This document shows, one piece after another, positions 1 through 6,685 of a DNA stretch of 9,707 nucleotides. The notes beneath the pieces are model-generated. The model had not been told where the DNA came from and searched no databases. It saw nothing but the letters and a program-made list of their open reading frames with translations. The stretch comes from Bacteroidales bacterium (lineage in GTDB: Bacteria > Bacteroidota > Bacteroidia > Bacteroidales > WCHB1-69): contig JAKSMH010000017.1 in assembly GCA_024400715.1 (NCBI GenBank), forward strand, positions 1 to 9,707. The letters run 5' to 3'. A program made the translations under genes and the position numbers. Every line of letters begins with the position of its first letter. The stretch's first letter is position 1.

Positions 1-1
1 A

Positions 2-61
2 ATTTCAGAATTTACCGGTCTGACGAAAGAGGAAATTAAGGCTATAGGGGTCAGAAATTAG
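2..61 (+). CDS. 3' end of a possible Rpn/PD-(D/E)XK nuclease-type transposase (partial)
   Basis: An open frame enters from the left edge and stops at TAG 59-61, giving 19 residues that end in FTGLTKEEIKAIGVRN. The pattern 'TGLTxEEI' near a C-terminus is common in the Bacteroidota Rpn family (recombination-promoting nuclease / PD-(D/E)XK nuclease family transposase), whose members often finish with a short helix of the type 'TGLSxEEIxxL'. That assignment is from memory of the family and rests on a very short stretch. No catalytic residue is in view. The stop codon's final G is also the first base of the G-rich heptamer repeat that follows. Other proteins could end this way, so the family name is tentative. 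Confidence 0.35.
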   Translation: MSEFTGLTKEEIKAIGVRN

Positions 62-95
62 GGTTTAGGGTTTAGGGTTGAGGGGTGAGGGTTCA
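61..95 (+). repeat. Tandem G-rich heptamer, five degenerate units (GGGTTTA-like)
   Basis: Five consecutive 7-nt units can be read: GGGTTTA, GGGTTTA, GGGTTGA, GGGGTGA, GGGTTCA. They give five G runs of 3-4 bases (61-63, 68-70, 75-77, 82-85, 89-91) separated by loops of 3-4 nt, which satisfies the usual G-quadruplex pattern on the plus strand. The array starts inside the stop codon of the partial upstream gene and decays toward its 3' side. It resembles plant telomere repeats only in sequence; everything around it is bacterial. Confidence 0.75.
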
Positions 96-136
96 GGCGG
101 GGTTGGTTATGTCGGCTATCTCTTCAACCCAAAACA

Positions 137-164
137 GTAGAGATGCGGCGCGCCACGTCTCTAC
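137..164. repeat. 28-bp GGCGCGCC-centred palindrome, copy 1
   Basis: The 28 bp begin GTAGAGATG, have GGCGCGCC near the centre and end ACGTCTCTAC, so the outer arms GTAGAGA / TCTCTAC are exact reverse complements. A second copy lies at 422-449. The two bracket the nested inverted-repeat element between them at nearly symmetrical distances. The sequence reads 'RDxARxVST' in one frame, which gives spurious short open frames; there is no sign that it is translated. Confidence 0.7.
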
Positions 165-202
165 CACCATTGCGTTCTGCGTTTCTACTATGTTTGTCGT
201 TC

Positions 203-402
203 AGGATGTAGGTTCCGCTTCGACCTCCTGCCGTCGGTCTTGCGGAATGGTGTGCGCACGTCGTGTGTGAGAGATAATGGGCGGCATCACGAGCGTGAAT
301 AAACCTCATTCCGGGTGCCGCCGCCCATTATGTTTTTACACCAGTCGGCAGTCACCATTCCGCAAGGCTGCGAAGCAGTCGAAGCGGAATCTCCCCACAA
401 GA
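203..402. repeat. Nested inverted-repeat element 1 (two hairpin units around a GC-rich core)
   Basis: The left arm (203-253) and right arm (352-402, read on the minus strand) are imperfect inverted copies of one unit: TTCCGCTTCGAC, about 15-20 variable bases, then TTGCGGAATGGTG. Inside them, ATAATGGGCGGC (274-285) pairs perfectly with GCCGCCCATTAT (320-331) around a 34-nt loop. GGGTGCCGCCGCC (313-325) recurs exactly in element 2 at 3601-3613. Each arm can also fold by itself through TTCCG/CGGAA. No credible protein frame or ribosome-binding site is present. Together with the flanking 28-bp palindromes this accounts for most of the gene-free stretch 96-500; the remainder shows nothing recognisable. 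Confidence 0.7.
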
Positions 403-421
403 CCTAACGTGATTCATTCCC

Positions 422-449
422 GTAGGGACGTGGCGCGCCGTGTCTCCAC
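422..449. repeat. 28-bp GGCGCGCC-centred palindrome, copy 2
   Basis: This is a diverged copy of the palindrome at 137-164: it starts GTAGGGACG, carries TGGCGCGCC in the middle and ends TGTCTCCAC. It has the same length and the same central GGCGCGCC. It closes the symmetrical structure around inverted-repeat element 1 and lies about 50 bp upstream of the candidate promoter of the ABC ATPase gene. Confidence 0.65.
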
Positions 450-501
450 CTACCTTTGAAATTATATTTGGACATCAATCTAAGTGTATTGTTTTTTTAT
501 G

Positions 502-509
502 TATATTTG
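502..509 (+). promoter_or_regulatory. Candidate Bacteroidota -7 box for the ABC ATPase gene
   Basis: TATATTTG matches the TAnnTTTG -7 consensus used by the Bacteroidota primary sigma factor and lies 41 nt before the preferred ATG at 551. No good TTTG -33 box is found 19-21 nt upstream, so the assignment is weak. An identical octamer at 463-470 is an alternative and also lacks a matching -33 box. Confidence 0.35.
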
Positions 510-550
510 CAACGTGCAATTCTAAGGTTTGCATTTTATATGTTAGCGCA

Positions 551-1903
551 ATGAGCATTCTTACAGTGGATGATTTTTCGTTGGAATTCAAAAATGATGA
601 GGAATGGAAGTCCATCCTTCATCATATTTCCTTTTCTTTGGAAAAAGGTCAAGCTGTTGGAATTGTGGGCGAGTCCGGTTCTGGAAAATCCGTTACGGCA
701 TTGTCCATTATGCAGTTGCTGAATCGAAAAAAAACACGGGTGACGTCTGGCTCTATCTTTTTTGAGGAAGAGGAAAAACCGGTGAATTTGTTGTCACTTT
801 CAGATAAACAAATGCAAGCGATTCGCGGTGCCAAAATCGGAATGATATTTCAAGAGCCGATGACTTCGCTGAATCCGGTGCTGAAATGTGGCGAACAAGT
901 GACAGAAGCCATCCTGCTTCACAATAAAATTTCCAAGCAAGAAGCAAAGGAACAGGTGATAAACTTGTTTAAAGAGGTAATGCTTCCTCGTCCGGAGAAA
1001 ATTTTCGATTCGTATCCACACGAATTGTCCGCTGGCCAAAAGCAACGTGTGATGATAGCAATGGCTATGAGCTGTCATCCCAATATCTTGATTGCCGATG
1101 AACCTACCACCGCATTGGATGTGACGGTACAAAAGAATATTCTCGAGTTGATTAAGGATTTGCAGCAAAAATATGGAATGAGCGTGATTTTTATTACGCA
1201 CGATTTGGGTGTGGTGGCTGAGATCGCTGAGAAGGTCATCGTGCTTTATAAGGGAGACATCGTGGAAACCGGTCCTGTCCAGGATATTTTCAAATGTCCC
1301 AAGCATCCTTATACGAAGGGATTGTTGGCTTGCCGTCCTCCTTTGGATATTCGTCCGAAGCATCTTTCCACCGTGGATGATTTTATGCGGAGTGCGGCAG
1401 AAAATGACGTGCCGGCGGTAGATATCATTACGTTGGAAGAACGTCAGGATTTTCATCGACGCCTATATGCCGATACACCGTTGATAAGCATCAATAACTT
1501 GTTTAAGACTTATCCTATCCGAAAGCGAAAGTTGTTTGAAAAACAAGAATATGTGCACGCGGTTCAGGATGTGAGTTTGGAAGTCTATGAGGGCGAAACC
1601 CTGGGCTTGGTTGGCGAATCCGGCTGTGGAAAAACTACGTTGGGGCGTTCTATGATTCGTTTGATTGAACCCACTTCGGGTAGCGTGACATACAAGGGAC
1701 GAAATTTGCTGGATTTGTCCAGACGAGAAATGATGCGACAGCGTAAAGATTTGCAAATTATCCTGCAAGATCCCTATTCGTCATTAAACCAGCGTGTTAC
1801 CATTGGAGCTGCCAGTATGGAACCGATGCAGATTCACGGACTTTATCCAATGACCACGAGAGAAAAATGCGGACTATCGAGTTGTTGGAACGGGTTAGTT
1901 TGA
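551..1903 (+). CDS. Oligopeptide/dipeptide-type ABC transporter ATPase, two NBDs, N-terminal part (frameshifted)
   Basis: This is a cytoplasmic ATPase of the DppD/DppF (OppD/OppF) class with both nucleotide-binding domains on one chain, as in YejF or GsiA; such proteins power peptide uptake or export. The ATG at 551 is chosen because homology begins at [13 protein letters not shown]; the in-frame ATG at 440 would add 37 unrelated residues and start inside the upstream palindrome. NBD1 has Walker A GESGSGKS (about 40-47), the Q-loop Gln 101 in [10 protein letters not shown], signature LSAGQ (159-163), Walker B ILIADEP (179-185) and the H-loop His 217. HPYTKGLL (252-259) belongs to the oligopeptide-type extension after NBD1. 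NBD2 has Walker A GESGCGKT (355-362) and Q-loop Gln 406. After residue 439 the frame leaves the family, giving 11 unrelated residues and a stop. The rest of NBD2 continues in another frame from 1867. No permease or substrate-binding gene is nearby, so the substrate is unknown. Confidence 0.88.
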   Translation: MSILTVDDFSLEFKNDEEWKSILHHISFSLEKGQAVGIVGESGSGKSVTALSIMQLLNRKKTRVTSGSIFFEEEEKPVNLLSLSDKQMQAIRGAKIGMIFQEPMTSLNPVLKCGEQVTEAILLHNKISKQEAKEQVINLFKEVMLPRPEKIFDSYPHELSAGQKQRVMIAMAMSCHPNILIADEPTTALDVTVQKNILELIKDLQQKYGMSVIFITHDLGVVAEIAEKVIVLYKGDIVETGPVQDIFKCPKHPYTKGLLACRPPLDIRPKHLSTVDDFMRSAAENDVPAVDIITLEERQDFHRRLYADTPLISINNLFKTYPIRKRKLFEKQEYVHAVQDVSLEVYEGETLGLVGESGCGKTTLGRSMIRLIEPTSGSVTYKGRNLLDLSRREMMRQRKDLQIILQDPYSSLNQRVTIGAASMEPMQIHGLYPMTTREKCGLSSCWNGLV

Positions 1904-2265
1904 ATGAGTCTCACTTTTATCGTTATCCGCACGAGTTTTCCGGTGGACAACGTCAGCGTATAAGCATCGCTCGTGCGTTGGCTGTCAATCCGCGTTTTAT
2001 TATTTGTGACGAGTCGGTTTCTGCCTTGGATGTTTCCGTTCAGGCGCAGGTATTGAATTTGCTGAACGAGTTGAAACAGGAGTATCAGTTAACCTACATT
2101 TTCATTTCCCACGATTTGTCCGTGGTCAAATTTATGTCCGACCGTATGGCTGTGATGCAAAATGGACGAATTGTTGAATTAAATGATGCGGATGAGATTT
2201 ATTTCCATCCACAGACTGATTATGCGAAAAAATTAATTGGAGCAATTCCTAAAGGTATAAATTAA
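1867..2265 (+). CDS. ABC ATPase second NBD, C-terminal part, in a shifted frame
   Basis: This is the continuation of the two-domain ATPase. It carries the signature FSGGQ (residues 24-28 of this frame), Walker B FIICDES (Ser replaces the usual Pro after DE), the D-loop SALD and the H-loop in FISHD, followed by the normal 'DRMAVMQNGRIVE' ending of the family. Joining the frames requires one extra A in the run at 1863-1867: GAA AAA ATG CGG would give the expected [15 protein letters not shown]. The repaired protein would be about 571 residues, normal for fused DppDF-type ATPases. The 1867 ATG is only the first Met in this frame; there is no evidence of independent translation. Every downstream motif is intact, so the lesion is recent, an assembly or sequencing error, or less likely a programmed -1 shift. 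The stop lies 9 nt before the next gene, suggesting one transcript. Confidence 0.85.
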   Translation: MRTIELLERVSLNESHFYRYPHEFSGGQRQRISIARALAVNPRFIICDESVSALDVSVQAQVLNLLNELKQEYQLTYIFISHDLSVVKFMSDRMAVMQNGRIVELNDADEIYFHPQTDYAKKLIGAIPKGIN

Positions 2266-2274
2266 AGCAAAAAT

Positions 2275-3189
2275 ATGAAGGCAAAACAAGTTGTTTTATT
2301 GATTCTTAGACTTTTTATCGGATTATTTTTCATAACGACCGCGGTATTGAAACTTTTTTCATTGGACGAATTCGAGGTTTATATCTATAGTTTTAATATT
2401 TTTGGATTTGTTTTTTCCACAGTGGTAGCCCGTTTGGTGATTATGGCTGAACTGTTGTTGGGCATTTGCCTGATGTCCAAGATGTTGTATAAGTATGCTT
2501 GGTGGCTGACCCAGTTAATGCTCTTGGGTTTTACTTTTTTGCTGATTTATATCGCTATTTTTAGAAATGACGCGAATTGTCATTGTCTTGGCGATTTTGT
2601 TGAGTTGAATCCGGTGGCTTCTATCATTAAAAACTTGGTGACGATGGCTTTGCTCTTCTTAGTTAAAAACGAAGAGGATTACCAGTTCAAGGGTAAAAAA
2701 TGGGCCTTGACAGCTGCTTTTGTTGTAGCTTTCGCTGTCCCTTTTTGTGTTTTCCCGATGGACGTTGTTTACAATAAATTTGTTTCACCGATTGATCAAA
2801 TCAACGAGGAGGCGTTTGCCAATATTCAAGTTGACAGTACGATGACCGATTTTGATATTAGTAAGGGAAATTATGTCGTGGCGGTTTATGCTTCTGGTTG
2901 TAAGTTTTGTAAAATGAGTGCAAAGAAACTCAATCAGATGTTGGAAACCAATCAAGTGGAAGCCGATAAATTCCAAATTTTGATTTGGGGAGATACGGCT
3001 CATATCCAGCAGTTTAGAGAGGAAACGAAGTGCGAGCGATATCCGTGGCACGTTATTCATCCCTACCTTGCCATAGATATGGTTTATGGCCAATTTCCCA
3101 CGTTTATCCTCACGCACGATGGAAAAGTAGTCAAGGCGTTTGACTATCGTGGAATGGATGAGAAAGAATTGACAGAATATCTAAAATAA
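2275..3189 (+). CDS. DoxX/MauE-like membrane protein fused to a thioredoxin-fold domain
   Basis: The 304-residue protein has two halves. Residues 1-165 contain about five hydrophobic segments (about 5-27, 43-66, 73-96, 112-131, 143-161) in the arrangement of DoxX/MauE-type membrane domains. A Cys pair in NCHCLG (Cys102, Cys104) lies between segments 3 and 4; MauE relatives have a similar Cys-x-Cys-x-Gly motif. Residues about 190-304 look like a thioredoxin fold outside the membrane: VVAVYASGCKFCKM supplies a CxxC (Cys209, Cys212), and FPTF (Pro275) fits the cis-Pro loop. Inferred role: passing electrons or disulfides across the membrane to envelope proteins, with the membrane Cys pair and CxxC exchanging thiols. 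It starts 9 nt after the ABC ATPase stop and is probably cotranscribed with it. Domain identity is fairly firm; the physiological partner is unknown. Confidence 0.75.
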   Translation: MKAKQVVLLILRLFIGLFFITTAVLKLFSLDEFEVYIYSFNIFGFVFSTVVARLVIMAELLLGICLMSKMLYKYAWWLTQLMLLGFTFLLIYIAIFRNDANCHCLGDFVELNPVASIIKNLVTMALLFLVKNEEDYQFKGKKWALTAAFVVAFAVPFCVFPMDVVYNKFVSPIDQINEEAFANIQVDSTMTDFDISKGNYVVAVYASGCKFCKMSAKKLNQMLETNQVEADKFQILIWGDTAHIQQFREETKCERYPWHVIHPYLAIDMVYGQFPTFILTHDGKVVKAFDYRGMDEKELTEYLK

Positions 3190-3191
3190 AT

Positions 3192-3356
3192 TTATCTGCA
3201 GGTACGACCATTGTTGGAATAATTTCCACAATCTTCGTTGTATGCGATTTCTATTTCCTGGTCCGGTGTGATATTCGGGTTGGTGCAGGTGCAATATTTG
3301 CTGCATCCGCAGCAGCATAATGCTAATAATGCTGAAAATAAGAGTATCTTTTTCAT
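3192..3356 (-). CDS. Small Cys-rich lipoprotein, hypothetical (54 aa)
   Basis: The 54-residue product begins MKKILLFSALLAL and has a Lys-Lys-hydrophobic signal followed by CCCGCS. This looks like a lipoprotein signal in which Cys14, 15, 16 or 18 could be acylated (Gly17-Cys18 is the best match at -1/+1). The mature part is only about 36-40 residues, with further Cys at 22, 24, 43 and 53, so disulfides in the envelope are plausible. An earlier in-frame ATG (3428) would put 24 basic residues before the signal and is not used here. The gene converges on the membrane redox protein with 2 nt between the two stops, and no terminator hairpin separates them. No family is recognised. A functional link to the neighbouring thiol protein is tempting but unproven. 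Confidence 0.6.
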   Translation of the reverse strand: MKKILLFSALLALCCCGCSKYCTCTNPNITPDQEIEIAYNEDCGNYSNNGRTCR

Positions 3357-3394
3357 TTTTCTGCGATAAATTATATTGAATATAAATTTCTTGG

Positions 3395-3402
3395 CAAAGA
3401 TA
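3395..3402 (-). promoter_or_regulatory. Candidate -7 box for the small lipoprotein gene
   Basis: Read on the minus strand this is TATCTTTG, a full match to TAnnTTTG, 38 nt upstream of the ATG at 3356. No TTTG-like -33 element is found 19-21 nt further upstream. The leader between box and start is AT-rich and has a short palindrome, TATATTGAATATA. Confidence 0.4.
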
Positions 3403-3475
3403 TAATTTTTTTGGGAATTATTCTCCATCGTCTTGCAAGGCAGCAGTTTTTATTTATGATTTCCCACAAAAAAAC

Positions 3476-3696
3476 TGGATTATCCCATTCAATCTTGTTG
3501 AGATTCCGACGTTTCCTCCTTACGTCGGTAACATCGGAATGGCGACATACCTTGTGGGCGTAATGGCGGCGGCGCAAAATAGGAGGTTAATGTACGTGTT
3601 GGGTGCCGCCGCCACTTCTTGCCTAATGATTAATCGCCATTCCGATGAAGCGTAGCAAAATCGGAATCTCTTTGCAAGACGGAAGGGGATAATCCA
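3476..3696. repeat. Nested inverted-repeat element 2 (221 bp, 11-bp perfect terminal repeats)
   Basis: The ends TGGATTATCCC (3476-3486) and GGGATAATCCA (3686-3696) are perfect inverted repeats. Inside, the left unit (3493-3545) and the right unit (3634-3679, minus strand) are imperfect inverted copies: TCTTG, then GAGATTCCGA, a variable middle, and ATCGGAATGGCGA. The centre is TGGCGGCGGC (3564-3573) pairing with GCCGCCGCCA (3605-3614) around a 31-nt loop. GGGTGCCGCCGCC (3601-3613) is identical to the core of element 1. Short open frames across it are by-products of the repeat. It fills most of the gene-free stretch 3430-3695 between two minus-strand genes. A-rich tracts flank both ends, so no target duplication can be called. 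Confidence 0.72.
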
Positions 3697-3731
3697 AAAA
3701 AAAATCATCGTCCATTAGACGATGATTTTTT
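3696..3731 (-). terminator. Intrinsic terminator downstream of the type IX secreted protein gene
   Basis: AAAAATCATCGTC (3700-3712) and GACGATGATTTTT (3718-3730) form a perfect 13-bp stem with a 5-nt loop. On the minus strand the stem is followed by a run of nine T (3704-3696), the classical rho-independent form. It begins about 24 nt after the stop of the 966-residue gene. On the plus strand it is followed by six T, so it may work in both directions. Its T tail abuts the terminal repeat of inverted-repeat element 2. Confidence 0.88.
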
Positions 3732-3754
3732 CATTATAAAAGGATGTCTTGTAA

Positions 3755-6655
3755 TTATTTTCTATCTCTGATAATTTGCAAAGTGCCGTGGTAGTTGACG
3801 GTTTTGAGTTTTCCCTTATAATAGAAGGAATAGTAATAAGTACCGTCGCTGACTTTGCTGGCATCGAAGACATTTTCGCCCACGATGATACCATTGTCTC
3901 TGTTACCAGTCATATCCATAAAGGTGTCGTAATGTTCGGCGTGATATACTTCCTTGCCCCAACGATCGTAAATATAGAGTTCGTTGTTCCTGTATTTATC
4001 GGGGTCGTATTGGTTCATTGAAGTGTTGAGGTTGCCGATGGCAAACACATCATTTACACCGTCACCGTTAGGGGTAATTACATTTGGAAAGACGAGATCG
4101 GCTTCCAGGCTTACCGTGTGGGTGATAGAGCTGTTGCATCCTTCGGGTGTGAACATCGACAAGGTTACGTCGTAGTCGCCCCAAGTTGAAAAGCTGTGTT
4201 CCAATGCGTAGGCGGAAGAGTCAACGCTGCCGTCGGCAAAATCCCATTTGAAACCCATATCGTCACCAAATTGGGTGGTATCACCTTGCACTTGGAAGAA
4301 GATGGAACCATCGGTTTCGGACCATAGGGAAACTTCTGGAAGAGCGTCAAATTCAGCGGTGGGTTGATAATTAACCGTGATGTAATTCCATTTGAAGAGC
4401 GAATCAACACAACCATCAGCAGTGGTGATGACCAACTTGATAGTATAAGTTCCGCTATGTTCAAATTTCAAATCAGGATTTTTCTTATCTGAAGTAAGAA
4501 CAACATTCCAATTTTCGTCGTAACAAGTCCACAAATATTGCAAGTCCACGCCGTCAATGCCGTAACTGGTGTTTTGGAAATGAACCGTCAATGGCACACA
4601 ACCTACGGTATCCGAAGTGGTGAATTCGGGTATTGGCTTGGGCAATATGTTGACATTGATTGAGTCGGAACCACTACAAGCCAAACCATCTTCGTTGGTA
4701 ACAGTTACACGTACGGAGTATTCGCCGGCGGAAGTAAGGTAAATGTCAGGAGTTCTTTCACCGGTATTCCAAATAAATTCGCTGCCGGGATAATCATAAT
4801 GTGATTCCAGCAAGTAAAGTTCACCGTGGCAAATATCGACATCGGGTCCCAGATCGGGGTGAGGTCTTTCCACGACTTCAATATTCAAGAGGGTGTCGTA
4901 ATGGCAATTGAATTCATCCACCACGGTTGCGGTATATTCAATATTACCACTACTATCGGGAATGATATAGCTACCTGCGGCACCAGGGCCAGTGATGTAC
5001 ATAGAATCCGGGTGAACAGTGTAGGTCCAGTCTTGTGGCAACAAAGAAGGATCCAGAGCCATTTCCCATTCGGTGAGCCAGCCGTTGTCAACACCGTATC
5101 CATCCAAAACGGTGATAGACCAAGTTCCGTTCATAGGACAGCCAATCAGTTGACTAAAAGGTTGGTCTGGATGGTAAATTTGTGTCATATTCGTCATATT
5201 GCTGGAGTCGATCGTGGTGGCGTTATAGGATTGGAAAACATTAGGAACGCTGTGGGTATTGACAGTTTCGTAAACGTAACCGCTACCTGATGCGTAGGTA
5301 TAGCCCAAGGCGGTGTTGTTGGACCAACAATAATTCCAGGTATGTCCCATTGGATTCGTGATAGGATCGCATTTGTTGGAAGAATTATCGTTGGCATCGT
5401 TTGCCTCACCAAAATATGCGCCAGTAGAAGTACTACCTGCGGCAGCATTCCAACCTATATCGGACGTTGGGATTTGTCCTGAGCAGTTAGAGCTACCACC
5501 ATTATATTTTTTCAGCAGTGCGGCTCTCTGTCCATTGGGACATTCCAATGCGATATAGATATCGCCAACGAAAGAGTGTTCCAACTTGGCACGCACATAT
5601 AAAATGTCGTTTTCATCCTGGATGGTTGCGGTCGGAGAGAAAGCAGTAAACGTAACACTTGAACGATAGGCGCATCCGCTACCGCAGTCTTGGCCGTCAG
5701 GCAAGAAGATGGTGTCGCAAACTTTCAAAGTGGTTAACTGTTCGCTATATACGGAGTCCACTTGGATAATGGAAAGATTGGAATAGGTGGCATCCACGCT
5801 GATTTCGTCACCCGTACACATTGGAGGAAGTTGAGATACTTTCTTGATGGGGTTTTTAGAGGTTCTAATTCTGAAGATTGCGGGCATTGTGCATTTACAT
5901 CCCGCACTGTCTTCAATATTGATGCTGATGTCATAACCTCTTCCTACTGGGAAATAGTGGTCCATTGTATTCATTCCAACGTCTGAGTATTCACCTTCTA
6001 CGCTGAGATCCCAGTAAAAAGTTGATGAGGCATCATCCTGATGATAACTAAAGTCGTTATCCGGGAATACGCCGTGTACCACCATGTGCAAAGTGTCGTA
6101 GGGGCATAAGTCCACGTAGAAGAATCCGTCGGGTCCCTGTATGGGATAATGTGAGGATAACAACGAGTCGATTTCAATGCTTACACGTTGGCAGGGGGCA
6201 ACGCATTCGGTGTTGATGATAAAGCCAGTTCCGCAGGAGTCAGCGTCAGACACGAACTTCAACGTCAGTGCGCCAGATGGGTTGCTGACAGTGGCGGTAT
6301 AATAAAGGTCTTGGGAAGAGGTACCTGCGGCGACGGAATTGTTGATGAAACCCAAAAGAAGTGAGTCTGCATCCGTCGTACCATCATAAATGAACAATGT
6401 GTCGCTGTCGTGAACGTCAAAATCGGTAAGAATGATCTTGATTTGAACGCAGTGGGCGGATGTGTTATTGGAGTGGATCGTCAAAAGGTCGTTGCGATTA
6501 GGACCGTAATCCCCATTAATTCCGCCGTTATCATAAATGACGAAATTACAACCCGTAACATCGGAGGAACCTGTTCCCATCGTGATTACCGTTTGGGCCA
6601 TCATCGTGACAGAAGCCAAACAGAATAATGCGAATAATGCTAAAATCTTTTTCAT
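3755..6655 (-). CDS. Secreted multidomain protein with type IX secretion C-terminal domain
   Basis: The 966 residues start with a Sec signal (MKKILALFALFCLASVTMMAQ, cleavage probably after Ala20). Residues about 25-151 resemble a CUB domain (DFDVHDSDTLFIYDG, FVSDADSCGTGFII). Residues about 310-536 match a proprotein-convertase P-domain: LEHSFVGDIYIALECPNG, then after a long insert GTWSITVLDGYGVDNGWLTEWEM. Residues about 674-763 and 766-850 are PKD-like (VPLTVHFQNTS, WDFADGS, HSFSTWGDYDVTLSMF). Residues about 853-966 are the gliding-motility-associated C-terminal domain (VFPNVITPNGDGVND, LYIYDRWGKEVY, DGTYYYSFYYKGK), known as a type IX secretion signal. The protein is therefore expected outside the outer membrane, as a likely adhesin or surface-layer component; no protease domain accompanies the P-domain. 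Its gene follows the 152-residue secreted protein by 30 nt, and a strong terminator follows. No PorP/SprF partner gene, often adjacent to such substrates, is in the window. Confidence 0.9.
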   Translation of the reverse strand: MKKILALFALFCLASVTMMAQTVITMGTGSSDVTGCNFVIYDNGGINGDYGPNRNDLLTIHSNNTSAHCVQIKIILTDFDVHDSDTLFIYDGTTDADSLLLGFINNSVAAGTSSQDLYYTATVSNPSGALTLKFVSDADSCGTGFIINTECVAPCQRVSIEIDSLLSSHYPIQGPDGFFYVDLCPYDTLHMVVHGVFPDNDFSYHQDDASSTFYWDLSVEGEYSDVGMNTMDHYFPVGRGYDISINIEDSAGCKCTMPAIFRIRTSKNPIKKVSQLPPMCTGDEISVDATYSNLSIIQVDSVYSEQLTTLKVCDTIFLPDGQDCGSGCAYRSSVTFTAFSPTATIQDENDILYVRAKLEHSFVGDIYIALECPNGQRAALLKKYNGGSSNCSGQIPTSDIGWNAAAGSTSTGAYFGEANDANDNSSNKCDPITNPMGHTWNYCWSNNTALGYTYASGSGYVYETVNTHSVPNVFQSYNATTIDSSNMTNMTQIYHPDQPFSQLIGCPMNGTWSITVLDGYGVDNGWLTEWEMALDPSLLPQDWTYTVHPDSMYITGPGAAGSYIIPDSSGNIEYTATVVDEFNCHYDTLLNIEVVERPHPDLGPDVDICHGELYLLESHYDYPGSEFIWNTGERTPDIYLTSAGEYSVRVTVTNEDGLACSGSDSINVNILPKPIPEFTTSDTVGCVPLTVHFQNTSYGIDGVDLQYLWTCYDENWNVVLTSDKKNPDLKFEHSGTYTIKLVITTADGCVDSLFKWNYITVNYQPTAEFDALPEVSLWSETDGSIFFQVQGDTTQFGDDMGFKWDFADGSVDSSAYALEHSFSTWGDYDVTLSMFTPEGCNSSITHTVSLEADLVFPNVITPNGDGVNDVFAIGNLNTSMNQYDPDKYRNNELYIYDRWGKEVYHAEHYDTFMDMTGNRDNGIIVGENVFDASKVSDGTYYYSFYYKGKLKTVNYHGTLQIIRDRK

Positions 6656-6671
6656 AGGGAATATTTATTTT

Positions 6672-6684
6672 TGTTTTATATCAA
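6672..6684 (-). promoter_or_regulatory. Shared 13-nt leader motif, copy upstream of the type IX secreted protein
   Basis: On the minus strand the motif is TTGATATAAAACA, ending 16 nt before the ATG at 6655. Exactly the same 13 nt occur at a similar distance before the next gene upstream (7162-7174). It could be a promoter part, a translation enhancer in an organism that uses little Shine-Dalgarno pairing, or a regulator site. The function is not known. Confidence 0.4.
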
Positions 6685-6685
6685 G

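Noticed and set aside
61..95. Eukaryotic telomere or contamination
   Set aside because: There are only five degenerate units in an otherwise bacterial context with Bacteroidota genes and promoters.
85..459. Short open frames on both strands across 85-459 as small proteins
   Set aside because: They are produced by the palindromes and hairpin arms (RDxARxVST arises from the 28-bp palindrome). Composition and lack of start signals do not support translation.
440..550. ATG at 440 as start of the ABC ATPase
   Set aside because: The 37 added residues do not resemble the family, and the start lies in the repeat upstream of the candidate promoter; family similarity begins at the ATG at 551.
800..1456. 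218-codon minus-strand open frame inside the ABC ATPase
   Set aside because: It is antisense to a clearly conserved coding region with all ABC motifs and has no recognisable protein character.
3192..3428. 78-residue version of the small lipoprotein starting at 3428
   Set aside because: The extra 24 residues are basic and precede a normal MKK signal peptide; the internal ATG at 3356 fits an exported protein and follows the candidate -7 box.
203..3696. CRISPR array formed by the repeated units
   Set aside because: Copies are inverted, imperfect and thousands of bases apart, without regular spacers or cas genes.
4826..5290. 154-codon plus-strand open frame inside the type IX secreted protein
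   Set aside because: It is an antisense shadow of the P-domain coding sequence.
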